In this document: positions 44,016 to 52,761 of the stretch, one piece after another
Layout of the letters: every line of letters begins with the position of its first letter
Position numbering within the stretch: the stretch's first letter is position 1
Source of the DNA: Deltaproteobacteria bacterium
GTDB taxonomy: Bacteria; Myxococcota_A; UBA9042; PHBI01
DNA length: 64,000 bases
Reading direction: 5' to 3'
Assembly: GCA_020632715.1 (NCBI GenBank)
Contig: JACKFA010000002.1
Coordinates: 982,501 to 1,046,500, forward strand
Made by a program: the position numbers and the translations under genes
The notes under the pieces: generated by a model
The model's database searches: none
The model's input: only the letters and a program-made list of their open reading frames with translations
Told to the model about the DNA's origin: nothing

Positions 44016-44277
44016 CCTGGGGTCGGGGTCGCGTCGGGCCGCGACGCCTGCGCTCGCGGTCCATGCCGGGGCGCGGCGACCCGCGCTCGGGGCTCGCGCG
44101 AAGCCGCAGTGACGTCAAGGGAAGGGGCTCAGCACCAACCCTCTCCGCGCCTTGGCGCCTTGGCGCGCCCTCTCGTCGCGGCGGTCTCACCTGAGCGCCG
44201 ACCTGAGCGCGACCGAGTCGAGACTCCTGACGGCGTCGGCCGTCGGCCTCCGATCCGAGCTTCGCCGCTCGATCCCG
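44016..44277. other. Spacer between convergent genes with short direct repeats
   Basis: 262 nt with no credible gene. It contains small direct repeats (GCGCCTTG twice near 44150, CCTGAGCGC twice near 44190) and GC-rich hairpins, but no T tract. Presumably it is the termination region for both flanking genes. Confidence 0.5.
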
Positions 44278-45672
44278 TCAGCGCGTGAACGCCTTGAACA
44301 GGAAGCGGTTCCCGCGCCTGAGCGTGAACGACAGGATGTTCCCTGCGCTGACGGCGTTGACCGCGCGCTGAAAGGCGTCCGTCCCGCGGACGGGCTCGTA
44401 GTTCACCTGCGTGATCACGTCGTTCGCCTCGATCCCGACGCTCTCCGCGAGGCTCCCGGGCGCCACCGCCGTGACGAGCACGCCCTCGCCGGCGCCGAGC
44501 TTGAGCGACGTCCTGAGCGCGTCGGGCAGGTCGCCCACGCTGAGCCCGAGGTCCTTGTCCGCGTCGCCCGCGCCCCCCGGCCCCTCGAAGGGCTCGGCCG
44601 CCGCGCGCGACCCGTCCGGGTAGCTCGTGAGGCGCACCGTGAGGTTCAGCTGCCGCCCCTCGCGGTTCACCACCATCGGCACCTGCTGGTTCGACGCCGC
44701 CGTCGACGCGAGCCACGGCAGGTCCTCCCAGTGGTCGACCGCCTGCCCGTTGAAGCTCAGGATCACGTCCCCCGGCTTCACGCCCGCCTGGTTGGCCGGC
44801 GTGTTCTCGAGCACCTTCCGGACGAGCGCCCCCATCGTGCGCGGCAGGTGCAGTCGGTCGGCGAGCTCGCGCGCGACGGGCCCCACCTGCACCCCGAGGA
44901 ACGAGCGCGACACGCGCCCGGTCGCGAGCTGCGGCAGGATCTTCTTGATCATCTCGACCGGCACGGCGAAGCCGATGCCCTGACCGGCCGCGTTGATGGC
45001 CGTGTTGATCCCGACCACCTCGCCGCGGATGTTGATGAGGGGCCCGCCCGAGTTGCCCGGGTTGATGCTCGCGTCGGTCTGGATGAAGCGCGCGTACATC
45101 GGCTCCCCGGAGGACACGACGTCGCGCCGCCCCTTCGCCGACACGATGCCGGCCGTGACCGTGTGGTTCAGCCCGAACGGGTTCCCGATGGCGATGACCC
45201 ACTCGCCGATCTCGAGGTTCTCGCTGTCGCCGAGGGGCGCCACCGCGAGCTTCTCGTCGGCCGCGTCGATCTTCAGCAGCGCCACGTCGAGCGGCGGGTA
45301 GGCGCCCACGACCCGCGCCGGGTAGACGTGGTCGTTCGCGAGCTTCACCTGGATGTTGTCGGAGTCCTTGATGACGTGGTTGTTCGTCAGCACGAGCCCG
45401 TCGGCGTTGATGATGAACCCGCTCCCGAGGCCGCTGCCGCCGCCGTGGAAGGGGTCGCCGCCGCCGCGCGTGACGCTGATGAACACGACCGTCGGCGACA
45501 GCTCCTTCGCGAGCCGCGCGAAGGCGCGCATGCTGACCGGCGCGTCCGGATCGAGCGGTGTCGCCCACGTGCGCTCCGTCCAGAGCCGCGACGGCGGCGG
45601 CGCCGCGGACGCGATCGGACCGGCGAGGAGCGACGTGACGAGGGCGACGAGCAGGGCGCTTGTGCGAGACAT
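44278..45672 (-). CDS. DegP/HtrA-type periplasmic serine protease with two PDZ domains
   Basis: 464 residues. Signal peptide ALLVALVTSLLAGPIASA; trypsin-like domain with His in LVLTNNHVIKD, Asp in PPLDVALLKID and Ser in INPGNSGGPL; two PDZ domains (about 265-360, around VSRSFLGVQVGP and PANQAGVKPGDVI; and 370-464, around PGSLAESVGIEANDVI). This is the classical Do-protease architecture for quality control of envelope proteins. It differs from the single-PDZ, membrane-tethered paralogue at 9727. A palindrome (45744-45757) lies in its upstream region, and a histidine kinase gene is 113 nt upstream on the same strand. Confidence 0.95.
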   Translation of the reverse strand: MSRTSALLVALVTSLLAGPIASAAPPPSRLWTERTWATPLDPDAPVSMRAFARLAKELSPTVVFISVTRGGGDPFHGGGSGLGSGFIINADGLVLTNNHVIKDSDNIQVKLANDHVYPARVVGAYPPLDVALLKIDAADEKLAVAPLGDSENLEIGEWVIAIGNPFGLNHTVTAGIVSAKGRRDVVSSGEPMYARFIQTDASINPGNSGGPLINIRGEVVGINTAINAAGQGIGFAVPVEMIKKILPQLATGRVSRSFLGVQVGPVARELADRLHLPRTMGALVRKVLENTPANQAGVKPGDVILSFNGQAVDHWEDLPWLASTAASNQQVPMVVNREGRQLNLTVRLTSYPDGSRAAAEPFEGPGGAGDADKDLGLSVGDLPDALRTSLKLGAGEGVLVTAVAPGSLAESVGIEANDVITQVNYEPVRGTDAFQRAVNAVSAGNILSFTLRRGNRFLFKAFTR

Positions 45673-45743
45673 GCTTGGCAGACTCCTGACAGGCGCGAGC
45701 GGGGCAGCCGATCCCTCCAGTCGGCGTACCGGCCCGCGAGGTA

Positions 45744-45757
45744 CCGTTCTGGAACGG
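45744..45757. promoter_or_regulatory. Perfect palindrome CCGTTC-TG-GAACGG upstream of htrA
   Basis: 14-bp palindrome located 72-85 nt before the htrA start, within the 113-nt gap after the histidine kinase gene. Size and symmetry fit a dimeric regulator site; the regulator is unknown. Confidence 0.4.
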
Positions 45758-45785
45758 GGCCGCGTGGGACCGCATTCCTGCCCCA

Positions 45786-47927
45786 TCATGAGGCGGTCGT
45801 CGTCCGGGTGGAAGGTTCGGACACGGGCAGCAGGATCGTGAACGTCGTGCCCTTCCCGACCTTCGACGTCACCTCGATGCTGCCGCCCTGGTTCTTGACG
45901 ATGCGCTGGCAGATCGCGAGCCCGAGCCCCGTCCCCTGGGTCTTCGTCGTGTAGAACGGGATGAAGAGGCGCTCCATGACCTCGGGCGGGATCCCGGGCC
46001 CCTCGTCCTCGACGCGGATCCGCACGAACGCGAGCGAGTCGCTGGTCGCGCCGCGCGGCGCCGCGTCGGGCTTCCGCCACGTCAGCGCCGTCGTGATGGT
46101 GAGCTTCCCGCCGCCCTGCGGCGCCATCGCCTCGATGGCGTTCCGCGACAGGTTCAGGATGACCTGCCGCAGGAGCTCGGGATCCGAGCGCAGCTGCGGC
46201 AGGTTCGGCGCGGTGACGAGCTCGACCTCGCTCTCGTGCTGGTCCGAGCGGATGAGCGTGAGCGTGCGCTCGAGGACGTGGTTCACGTCGATGAGGTCGC
46301 CCTTGCCCTTGAGCGGCCGCGCGTAGGTCAGGAACTGGCTCACCACGGTGTCGAGGCGGTTCACCTCGTCCACGATGATGTTGAGGTAGGTCTCCTTGTG
46401 CTCTTCCTCCATCTCGGTCACGAGCTGGGCCGCGCCCTTGATGGCGCCGAGCGGGTTCCGGATCTCGTGCGCGAGGCCGGCCGCCATCTCGCCGATGGCC
46501 GCGAGTCGGTCGCGCTCGCGGATCCGCTCGAAGAGGCGCGAGTTCTCGATGGTGATGGTCGCCTGCGCCGCGAGCGCCACGAGCGCCTTGATCTCGTCGG
46601 TGCTGTAGGCCTCCCGCAGCCGCTCGTTCTTGACGCACAGGAAGCCGAGGAGCTGCGCGTCGCTCTCGAACGCGATGGCCACGGCCGCCTCGAGCTCGAG
46701 CATCGTCTTGTGGATGACGTCGAGCACCTCGAGCTGCTGCTGATCCTCGACCGTCGCGCGCTCGGCGAGCTCGGTCGCCTCGGCCTCGAGCGCCTCGATG
46801 AGCAGCACGCGGTGCGCGGCGAGGCGCGTCAGGAAGGGGCGCGCCACGATGGCGTCGAGGCTCGGGGTGGGCGCGGTCCCGACGGAGCCCAGGCGCGCGA
46901 AGGCGAGCCCCTCCTCGTCGCGGAGGTAGATGCTCGCGTGGGTCACCTGCCGCCCGGCCTCGAGGCGCGAGAGCATGAGGTCGGCCATGGCGCCGACGTC
47001 GATGACGTTCGCGAGGCTGTTGCGGATGGCCTCGGCGTGGCGCGTGAACTCGTACTTCTCGCGGAAGATGAGCTCGTTGAGCTTCTCCTCGACGAAGGCC
47101 CGCAGCGGGTCGAAGAGGATGAGGATCACGATGGTCGCGATGACCGTGTTGAACAGGAAGAGGCCGAAGTCGTAGCGCCACCACCCGACGAGGAGCGCGA
47201 AGATCAGGCTCAGGACGACCGCGAACCCCGCGAGGACCACGAAGCGGCCGAGGAACTCGAAGAGGTCGAGGATCCGCCGCAGCGTGATGACCTGGAACAT
47301 GAAGAACATGTAGATCGACGGCAGCATGTGGCTGAAGAAGGCCTCGCCGATGCCGGAGAGGCGCGACAGGAACGCCATCGAGAAGACGCCGCCCGTCGCG
47401 ACCGTGAGGTAGAGGGCGCGCACGCGCTCGATGCGGACCTCGACCACGCGGAAGCGCCGGTAGAGGAAGGCGACCGAGGCGAGCAGGGCGGTCGCGATCC
47501 CGCCGCCCGCGGCGCCCTCGGCGGCCCGCATCGCGGCGAGCTGCGCGGCGGGGGAGGGGAAGGCGTCGCCGGCGACCCAGAGCGCGAGGAACGTGAGCCC
47601 GAGCAGCACCGAGAGCGTGAACGCGAGCCCCGTGCCCCAGGGGGCCGGGCGGTTCTCGTCGGCCACGAAGGCCGAGAAGAAGGCGATGCTCGTCGTCGGC
47701 AGCGCCGAGAGCGCGAGCCCGCGCATCGCGATGATGTGGACGCCGCCGCGGAGCCCCTCGGCGGCGTCGAGCGCGTCGACGATGAAGAGCGCCACGAGGT
47801 TCGCGCCGAGCCACGCGTAGCGCCGGAAGGGGATGTTCCGGCGCCCGCGCAGGAGCACGTTCACGACGAGCGCCGCGCAGATGATCGCCGCGAGGAGCGC
47901 CGCCTGGACGCGGTACCAATTCTCCAC
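45786..47927 (-). CDS. Membrane histidine kinase with GAF domain
   Basis: 713 residues from a GTG. Seven or eight hydrophobic helices (residues about 5-275) form a large N-terminal membrane domain. A GAF-like domain (about 300-460) follows. HisKA has the phosphoacceptor His in AGLAHEIRNPLGAIKGA (about 485), and HATPase has N-box NLSRNAIEAM, G1 VEDEGPGIPPE, FIPFYTTK and G2 GTGLGLAI. The arrangement resembles PrsK-type or other NtrB-like kinases that act on sigma54-dependent regulators. No response regulator is encoded in the window, so its partner lies elsewhere. It may be cotranscribed with htrA. Confidence 0.93.
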   Translation of the reverse strand: MENWYRVQAALLAAIICAALVVNVLLRGRRNIPFRRYAWLGANLVALFIVDALDAAEGLRGGVHIIAMRGLALSALPTTSIAFFSAFVADENRPAPWGTGLAFTLSVLLGLTFLALWVAGDAFPSPAAQLAAMRAAEGAAGGGIATALLASVAFLYRRFRVVEVRIERVRALYLTVATGGVFSMAFLSRLSGIGEAFFSHMLPSIYMFFMFQVITLRRILDLFEFLGRFVVLAGFAVVLSLIFALLVGWWRYDFGLFLFNTVIATIVILILFDPLRAFVEEKLNELIFREKYEFTRHAEAIRNSLANVIDVGAMADLMLSRLEAGRQVTHASIYLRDEEGLAFARLGSVGTAPTPSLDAIVARPFLTRLAAHRVLLIEALEAEATELAERATVEDQQQLEVLDVIHKTMLELEAAVAIAFESDAQLLGFLCVKNERLREAYSTDEIKALVALAAQATITIENSRLFERIRERDRLAAIGEMAAGLAHEIRNPLGAIKGAAQLVTEMEEEHKETYLNIIVDEVNRLDTVVSQFLTYARPLKGKGDLIDVNHVLERTLTLIRSDQHESEVELVTAPNLPQLRSDPELLRQVILNLSRNAIEAMAPQGGGKLTITTALTWRKPDAAPRGATSDSLAFVRIRVEDEGPGIPPEVMERLFIPFYTTKTQGTGLGLAICQRIVKNQGGSIEVTSKVGKGTTFTILLPVSEPSTRTTTAS

Positions 47928-47976
47928 GCTCAGCCGCGCCGTTCAGTTGGGGCGCGCCCTGCCACCGCGCGCGCGG

Positions 47977-48945
47977 TCACGGCGCGTCCGGCGTCTCACC
48001 CGGCTTCGGCGTCTCGGGGAGGTCCGGCGGCGGCGGCTCTCCCTTCTCCTCGGCCTCGCGGCGCTGGCGCCGCAGCTCCTCGACCATGGTGTTCCGCAGC
48101 ATCGTCGCGACCCGGATGTTCTCGACGTCGCCCGGATCGGCGCCGTTCAGGTACTCGCCGAGGTTGCGGAAGGCCTCGCGCGTGTCGCCCGCCTCGACGT
48201 AGGCGAAGGCGAGGTTGAAGAGGACGTCGCTGCGGCCGTCGCTGTAGCCCTTGGCCTTCTTGAGGAGGTCGACGGCCTCCTCCTTCTCGCCGCGCGACAG
48301 CGCCAGCACGCCGAGGGCGTTCAGGAGGTCGGGGTCGTCGCCGTCGTGGCGGAGCCCCTCCTCGTAGACCTTGCGCGCGGCGTCGGCGGCGTCGACCTCC
48401 TCGTACATCGCGCCGAGCTCGCGGTAGGCGGGCGTGTAGGTGGGGTCGATGGCGATGGTCTCGCGGAACGCGTGGTCGGCCTGGTCGAGCTGGCCGAGCG
48501 CGTGGTACCCGACGCCGCGGTAGTACCAGGCGGGGGCGTAGTTCGGGTCCTCCGCGAGCGCGCGCTCGGCGTAGCGCAGCCCCTGCTCGTGGTTGCCGTG
48601 GCTGATGGCGGCGCGCTCGAGCTGGTAGAGGACGTCGCGGTCGCGCGGCTGGATCGACTCTGCCATCTCGAGCTCGGCGAGGCCCTTCTGGTAGGCGTCG
48701 CGCTTGTCGTAGAGGTCGATGAGCGCCATCTCGTAGAGCGCCCGGTGGTTCTCCGGGTCGAGCTTGCTCGCGCGCACGAAGTAGCTGTACGCGGCGTCCC
48801 TGGCGCCGGCGGCGGACGCCTCGATGCCCTGGTTGTAGAGGCGCGTCGCCTCGGCCCCCTCACGGCCACCGGCGCAACCGCCGGCGAGCGACGCGAGGGC
48901 GACCGCGAGCGACGCGAACGACAGGCGTTGCGTTCGAGCGTTCAT
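47977..48945 (-). CDS. TPR-repeat lipoprotein
   Basis: 322 residues. The ATG at 48945 gives a signal peptide with lipobox SLAGGC. At least seven TPR units follow (for example YNQGIEASAAGARDAAYSYF, LYEMALIDLYDKRDAYQKGL, and APAWYYRGVGYHALGQLDQA). A Glu/Arg-rich helix and a Pro-rich end (PPPPDLPETPKPGETP) finish the protein. It is probably a periplasm-facing outer- or inner-membrane scaffold. It is last in a run of same-strand envelope genes (57.7 to 48 kb) but separated by 151 nt from its neighbour. In Glt-type loci TPR lipoproteins of this kind are common. Confidence 0.85.
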   Translation of the reverse strand: MNARTQRLSFASLAVALASLAGGCAGGREGAEATRLYNQGIEASAAGARDAAYSYFVRASKLDPENHRALYEMALIDLYDKRDAYQKGLAELEMAESIQPRDRDVLYQLERAAISHGNHEQGLRYAERALAEDPNYAPAWYYRGVGYHALGQLDQADHAFRETIAIDPTYTPAYRELGAMYEEVDAADAARKVYEEGLRHDGDDPDLLNALGVLALSRGEKEEAVDLLKKAKGYSDGRSDVLFNLAFAYVEAGDTREAFRNLGEYLNGADPGDVENIRVATMLRNTMVEELRRQRREAEEKGEPPPPDLPETPKPGETPDAP

Positions 48946-49096
48946 CGCCGCCACGTTCTCACGTTGGCGCCGGGTTCTCAAGGGCTGCGCTGGGCCGCCC
49001 GCTGCGCGCCGACGGCGAGACGAGCGAGGCGCCGGCGGCCTCCTGGCCGACAGCGCCTCGGTGCGGTCGGTGGCGTCGCGCTCCGGCGCGCGTCCG

Positions 49097-51043
49097 CTAC
49101 TGCGTCTTCAGGATGAGCGGGTAGGCGACCTCGACGAGGCCGCCGTCCTTCGGCGTCGGGAACTTCCAGCGCGACATCTTCTTCGCGATGCAGGCCTCGA
49201 GCTCCGCGTCACCGAGCGTGCTGTTCGTCGTGCGCGCGTCGTGGACGCCGCCGTTCGGCAGGATCGTGAACGCGAGCGTGAGCTTGCCCTGGAGCTTCCG
49301 GTTCTGCTGGAGGCGGTCCTGGTAGCACCACTTGATGCCCGACAGGTAGCGGCGGATGTACTGTTGCACGGTCTTCGCGTCGAGCTCACCCACGAGCCGC
49401 ACCGGGAGCTGCTGGATCTTCGGCTCGGGCGTCCGGTCCTGGAGGCCGATGTCGCCGATGTTCCGCCCGTCGCGCCCGGGGTTCCGGAGCCCGCCGACCG
49501 CGGGGCCGCCCGGCCCACCCGGGCCGCCCGGCGAGAGCCCGCCGTCCGCCGCCTGGAAGCCGCCGCTCCCCGGCGAGAGCGTGCCACCGAACGGGTCGAG
49601 GCTGCCCTCGGCGAACGAGTCGCTCGGGGAGCTCGGATCCGAGCGCGACGTCAGCGCGCGGATCTTCAGCTGGTTCTGATTCAGGTCCGGGTTCGTCGCG
49701 AGGAGCTGGTTGAAGAGCGGGTTCTCGTCGGCGAGCTGCTGGTTCAGCGCCGTCTGCTGCGCGAGCTGCTTCGCGCGCTCCTTCCGCTCCTCGGGCGACA
49801 TCTGCTCGAAGCTCTCCCGCTCCTGCTTCTTGCGGTCGAGCTTGTTCACGAGCTCCGTCCGGTTCGGCGACGGCGTCTCGACCGGCACCTCGCTCGGGTT
49901 CTCGACCTGCACGTCCCTCAGGTCCTCGAGGGTGCCTGGCGTCTCGGACTCGCCGACCTTCTTCTTCTCGAGCTCCTTCTGCTCCTCTTCCTTCTTCTTC
50001 AGCTCCTCCTCTTCCTCCTTCGGGTCGACCCGGAGGACCTGCAGCGCCCGCTCCTTCGCCTGGCGCGGGTCGCGCTGGCTCATCATCATGTCCTCGGGCA
50101 GGTAGTAGAGGACGATGAGGAACGCGATGTGCACGATGGCGCTGACGGCGATGTAGATCCACGCGTCGTAGTCGGGCTGCGCGAGGCCGCGGATCCCGGC
50201 GCGCGTCGGCTTCGGGCCGTACGTGAGGAGCAGCGTGAACGGCCCGACGCGGAGGCGCCCGCGCACGGGCTCCGTGATGGGGAACTGCTTCTGCCCGCCC
50301 CGGAGCTCGGCGAGCGACTTGACCGCGCCCCCGACGAGGAGATCGCCCTCGATGTTCGGGTTCGAGATGTCGACCGCGAAGCGCCCGTTGCTCGGGACGA
50401 CGAGATCGAAGCGCTTCCCGCCGAGGACCTCCTGCGGCACGGTGAAGCGGCAACCCTTGGCCTCGCCGATCGAGATCACCTCGGGCTTGTCGAACGACTC
50501 GACCGCCAGCACCGTCTCGCCCCACAGGAGCGCGACCTCGAGCGCGAAGCCGTCCGAGTCGGCGTCGCCGGCCTCCTTCTTCTTGTAGAAGCTCTCGCTG
50601 CCGAGCCCGCGGATCTCCTCGACCGGGCGCGGCACGGACGGCACCGGCGGCGGCGCCTTCTTCTTCGGGCGGTCACCCGCGACGCCGGAGGTCACGTCCT
50701 CGATCTTCGGCTCCTCGCGCTCCGCGACCTTCTGCACGGCGGACGCGTCGAGGTGGACGATGAGCGTCGTCGTGCCGAGCACGAGCCGGTCGCCGTCCTT
50801 CAGGTCGGCCTGCACGATGCGCTTGCCGGCGAGGATGGTGCCGTTCGTCGAGCCCAGGTCCGTGATGCGCCACTCGCCGTTCTCGCGCTGCTCGATGACG
50901 GCGTGCTTTCGCGACACGTTGATGTCGTCGATGCGCAGGTTCGACGTCGACAGCTTCCCGACGTTGACGATGGGCCTGTCGAACGTCACCTCGCGGACGA
51001 GCTTGCCGTTCAGGTAGATGGAGAAGCCGATCTTTGTCTTCAC
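49097..51043 (-). CDS. FHA-domain inner-membrane protein with AgmX/PglI (TonB-like) C terminus
   Basis: 648 residues. An N-terminal FHA domain (about 25-95; VGKLSTSNLRI, VSRKHAVIEQ, LGSTNGT) is followed by a second beta-rich, possibly FHA-like segment (about 165-285). One membrane helix (about 292-318, IAVSAIVHIAFLIVLYYL) comes next, then a Lys/Glu coiled coil (about 335-360) and a Gln/Asn- and Gly/Pro-rich periplasmic linker. The end is an AgmX/PglI domain (about 555-645; KTVQQYIRRYLSGIKWCYQ, ILPNGGVHDA). The topology is that of GltG/AgmX-type proteins, which link cytoplasmic phospho-signals to the outer membrane in Myxococcus gliding. I infer a transenvelope tether or energiser. A -10-like TAAGAT lies upstream (51102-51097). 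Confidence 0.88.
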   Translation of the reverse strand: MKTKIGFSIYLNGKLVREVTFDRPIVNVGKLSTSNLRIDDINVSRKHAVIEQRENGEWRITDLGSTNGTILAGKRIVQADLKDGDRLVLGTTTLIVHLDASAVQKVAEREEPKIEDVTSGVAGDRPKKKAPPPVPSVPRPVEEIRGLGSESFYKKKEAGDADSDGFALEVALLWGETVLAVESFDKPEVISIGEAKGCRFTVPQEVLGGKRFDLVVPSNGRFAVDISNPNIEGDLLVGGAVKSLAELRGGQKQFPITEPVRGRLRVGPFTLLLTYGPKPTRAGIRGLAQPDYDAWIYIAVSAIVHIAFLIVLYYLPEDMMMSQRDPRQAKERALQVLRVDPKEEEEELKKKEEEQKELEKKKVGESETPGTLEDLRDVQVENPSEVPVETPSPNRTELVNKLDRKKQERESFEQMSPEERKERAKQLAQQTALNQQLADENPLFNQLLATNPDLNQNQLKIRALTSRSDPSSPSDSFAEGSLDPFGGTLSPGSGGFQAADGGLSPGGPGGPGGPAVGGLRNPGRDGRNIGDIGLQDRTPEPKIQQLPVRLVGELDAKTVQQYIRRYLSGIKWCYQDRLQQNRKLQGKLTLAFTILPNGGVHDARTTNSTLGDAELEACIAKKMSRWKFPTPKDGGLVEVAYPLILKTQ

Positions 51044-51298
51044 GGAGCGCCTCGCGTTCGCGGGGACGTCAGCACACGGACGGCCGGAGCCGCATCATCT
51101 TAGCGCGAGCCGGAGAACCTCGCCAGCCAGACCGCCGCCGGTGCGGTCGGCGCCGTGGCTCTTCGCCTCGATCGCGGTTTGGACAACGCTGGTCTCACGA
51201 AGTTCCCGGCGCCGCCAGAAATTCTCGCCCGTCCCCGCCGGGCGCGCGCCCCCCCGAGCTCGCGCGCCTCGGCCCTCGGCGGGCCGCTCGCCCTCGAA

Positions 51299-51562
51299 TC
51301 AGATGTCCTCGGCGGAGCGCAGGATCTCCGCCACGAAGTCGAGGCGCACCTCGATGAGCGTGGACCGCCGCCCGCGGCGGAGCCCCTCGATGAGGAGCGC
51401 GCCCGGCTTCAGGTAGTCGGTCGAGATGGTGTCGCCCTCGAAGTTGAGCTTCCGGACCTCGTCTTTCGGCGGCTCCGCCGGGGCTGCGCCGAGCGCCGCG
51501 CCGGAGAGCCCGGTCGTGAGGACCGCCCCGAGGAGCACCCACCGCTTCATCCATGACCTCAT
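51299..51562 (-). CDS. Small exported protein in the Glt-like cluster
   Basis: 87 residues. GGGAGGG 6 nt upstream supports the ATG at 51562. A signal peptide (WVLLGAVLTTGLSGAALGA) precedes a short mature domain with the pattern VRKLNFEGDTISTDYLKPG and STLIEVRLDFVAEILRSAED. The 'LNFEGDTI...' element resembles a small conserved periplasmic component encoded next to AgmX/PglI genes in Myxococcota (GltF-like placement; inference). Function unknown. 62 nt separate it from the upstream TPR gene. Confidence 0.75.
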   Translation of the reverse strand: MRSWMKRWVLLGAVLTTGLSGAALGAAPAEPPKDEVRKLNFEGDTISTDYLKPGALLIEGLRRGRRSTLIEVRLDFVAEILRSAEDI

Positions 51563-51624
51563 CGCGCGCCCTCCCGAGCCAGCTCGTCTCAGCGTCGTAT
51601 CCTAACGGTCGCCGCGCTCTCCCA

Positions 51625-52761
51625 TCAAGGAGCGGGCGCCGTCCCACCGCCGGCCCCCGGCCCGGTCTTCTCCTGAAGTATCTTGAGCGTCGCCTCGGCG
51701 GCCTTGAGCCGCTTCTGGACCTCCTTGTACTTCGGGTTCGCCGCGTCGATGTGGCCGAGGTAGGTCGAGCACCAGCGCTTCGCCTGCGCCCAGTCGCTCT
51801 TGAACTGGTGGTTCAGGACGCAGAGGTTGTACTCCGCGTCGATGAAGCCCGGCTTCAGCGTGAGCGCCTGCTCGTAGGCCGCCTGCGCCTCGTCGAAGCG
51901 CTCGAGCCCGCGGAGCGCGACGCCGCGCGAGAGCACCACGCCCGCGTCGCGCGGGCGGATCTTCAGCGCCTGGTCGAAGTGCTTGAGCGCCGACTCGAAG
52001 TTCCCATAGGCGAGCTCGAGCGCGGCGAGGTTCAGGAGCGCGTCCATGTTGTTCGGGTCGCCGTCGAGGGCCGCCGTGAACTGCTCGGTCGCGCTCCGCG
52101 TGTCGTCCTTCGACAGGTAGACCAGGCCCATGATGTTGTGGAGCGCCGCGGCGTTCGGCTCCTTCTCGAGCGCGCTCGTCGCGATGAGCCCGGCCTGATC
52201 GATGAGCCCCTGTCGGTAGTACGCGATGGCCGCGTTGAGCGAGGCGTTCACGTTCCGCGGGTCGCCGACGAGCACGTTCCGCGAGTGCAGGATCGCCTTG
52301 GCGTAGTCCCCCTGCGCGAGCGCGTACTCGGCGAGGATGTTGCGCGCCTCGGCCTGGAACGCGTCCTCCTTGATGATCGCCTCGAGCTTGTCGAGGGCCG
52401 CCGTGTTCCCGGCCGCGAGGTCGAGCCCGGCGATCCGCGCCTGCGCCGGAAGGTAGTCGGCCTTCACGCCGAGCGCCTTCTGATAGGCGTCGCGCGCGCC
52501 GGCCAGATCCCCCTTGCGCTCGAGCAGGAGGCCCAGGTTGAACCAGCCCTCCACATTGTCAGGCGCACCTGACAAACACTGGCGGAACAGCTGCTCCGCC
52601 TCGCCCGAGCGCGTCGCGAGCGCCTTCGGGTCGGACACGATCGACATCGCCTGGTCGAACGGCGCCGCCGCGACCGCCGGCGCCACGAGGGCCCCGGCCG
52701 CGAGGGTGGTGGCGAGCGCGAGCTTCCCGAGCGTCGAGAACATCGTGTGGAACCCCGTCAT
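51625..52761 (-). CDS. Periplasmic TPR-repeat protein (Glt-like cluster)
   Basis: 378 residues. The ATG overlaps the stop of the upstream large TPR gene (ATGA). A signal peptide (LALATTLAAGALVAPAVAAA) is followed by eight or more TPR units (e.g. GWFNLGLLLERKGDLAGARD, ALLNLAALELAYGNFESALK, AQAAYEQALTLKPGFIDAEY). The C terminus is Gly/Pro-rich. It has no lipobox, so it is a soluble periplasmic scaffold. By order and topology it could correspond to GltE/AglT-type proteins. Translational coupling with the 1050-residue TPR protein suggests they bind each other. Confidence 0.88.
   Translation of the reverse strand: MTGFHTMFSTLGKLALATTLAAGALVAPAVAAAPFDQAMSIVSDPKALATRSGEAEQLFRQCLSGAPDNVEGWFNLGLLLERKGDLAGARDAYQKALGVKADYLPAQARIAGLDLAAGNTAALDKLEAIIKEDAFQAEARNILAEYALAQGDYAKAILHSRNVLVGDPRNVNASLNAAIAYYRQGLIDQAGLIATSALEKEPNAAALHNIMGLVYLSKDDTRSATEQFTAALDGDPNNMDALLNLAALELAYGNFESALKHFDQALKIRPRDAGVVLSRGVALRGLERFDEAQAAYEQALTLKPGFIDAEYNLCVLNHQFKSDWAQAKRWCSTYLGHIDAANPKYKEVQKRLKAAEATLKILQEKTGPGAGGGTAPAP

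Noticed and set aside
44130..44220. Short direct repeats (GCGCCTTG, CCTGAGCGC) between convergent genes
   Set aside because: Two copies each of 8-9 bp are within chance expectation for this composition; no target-site or mobile-element structure is seen.
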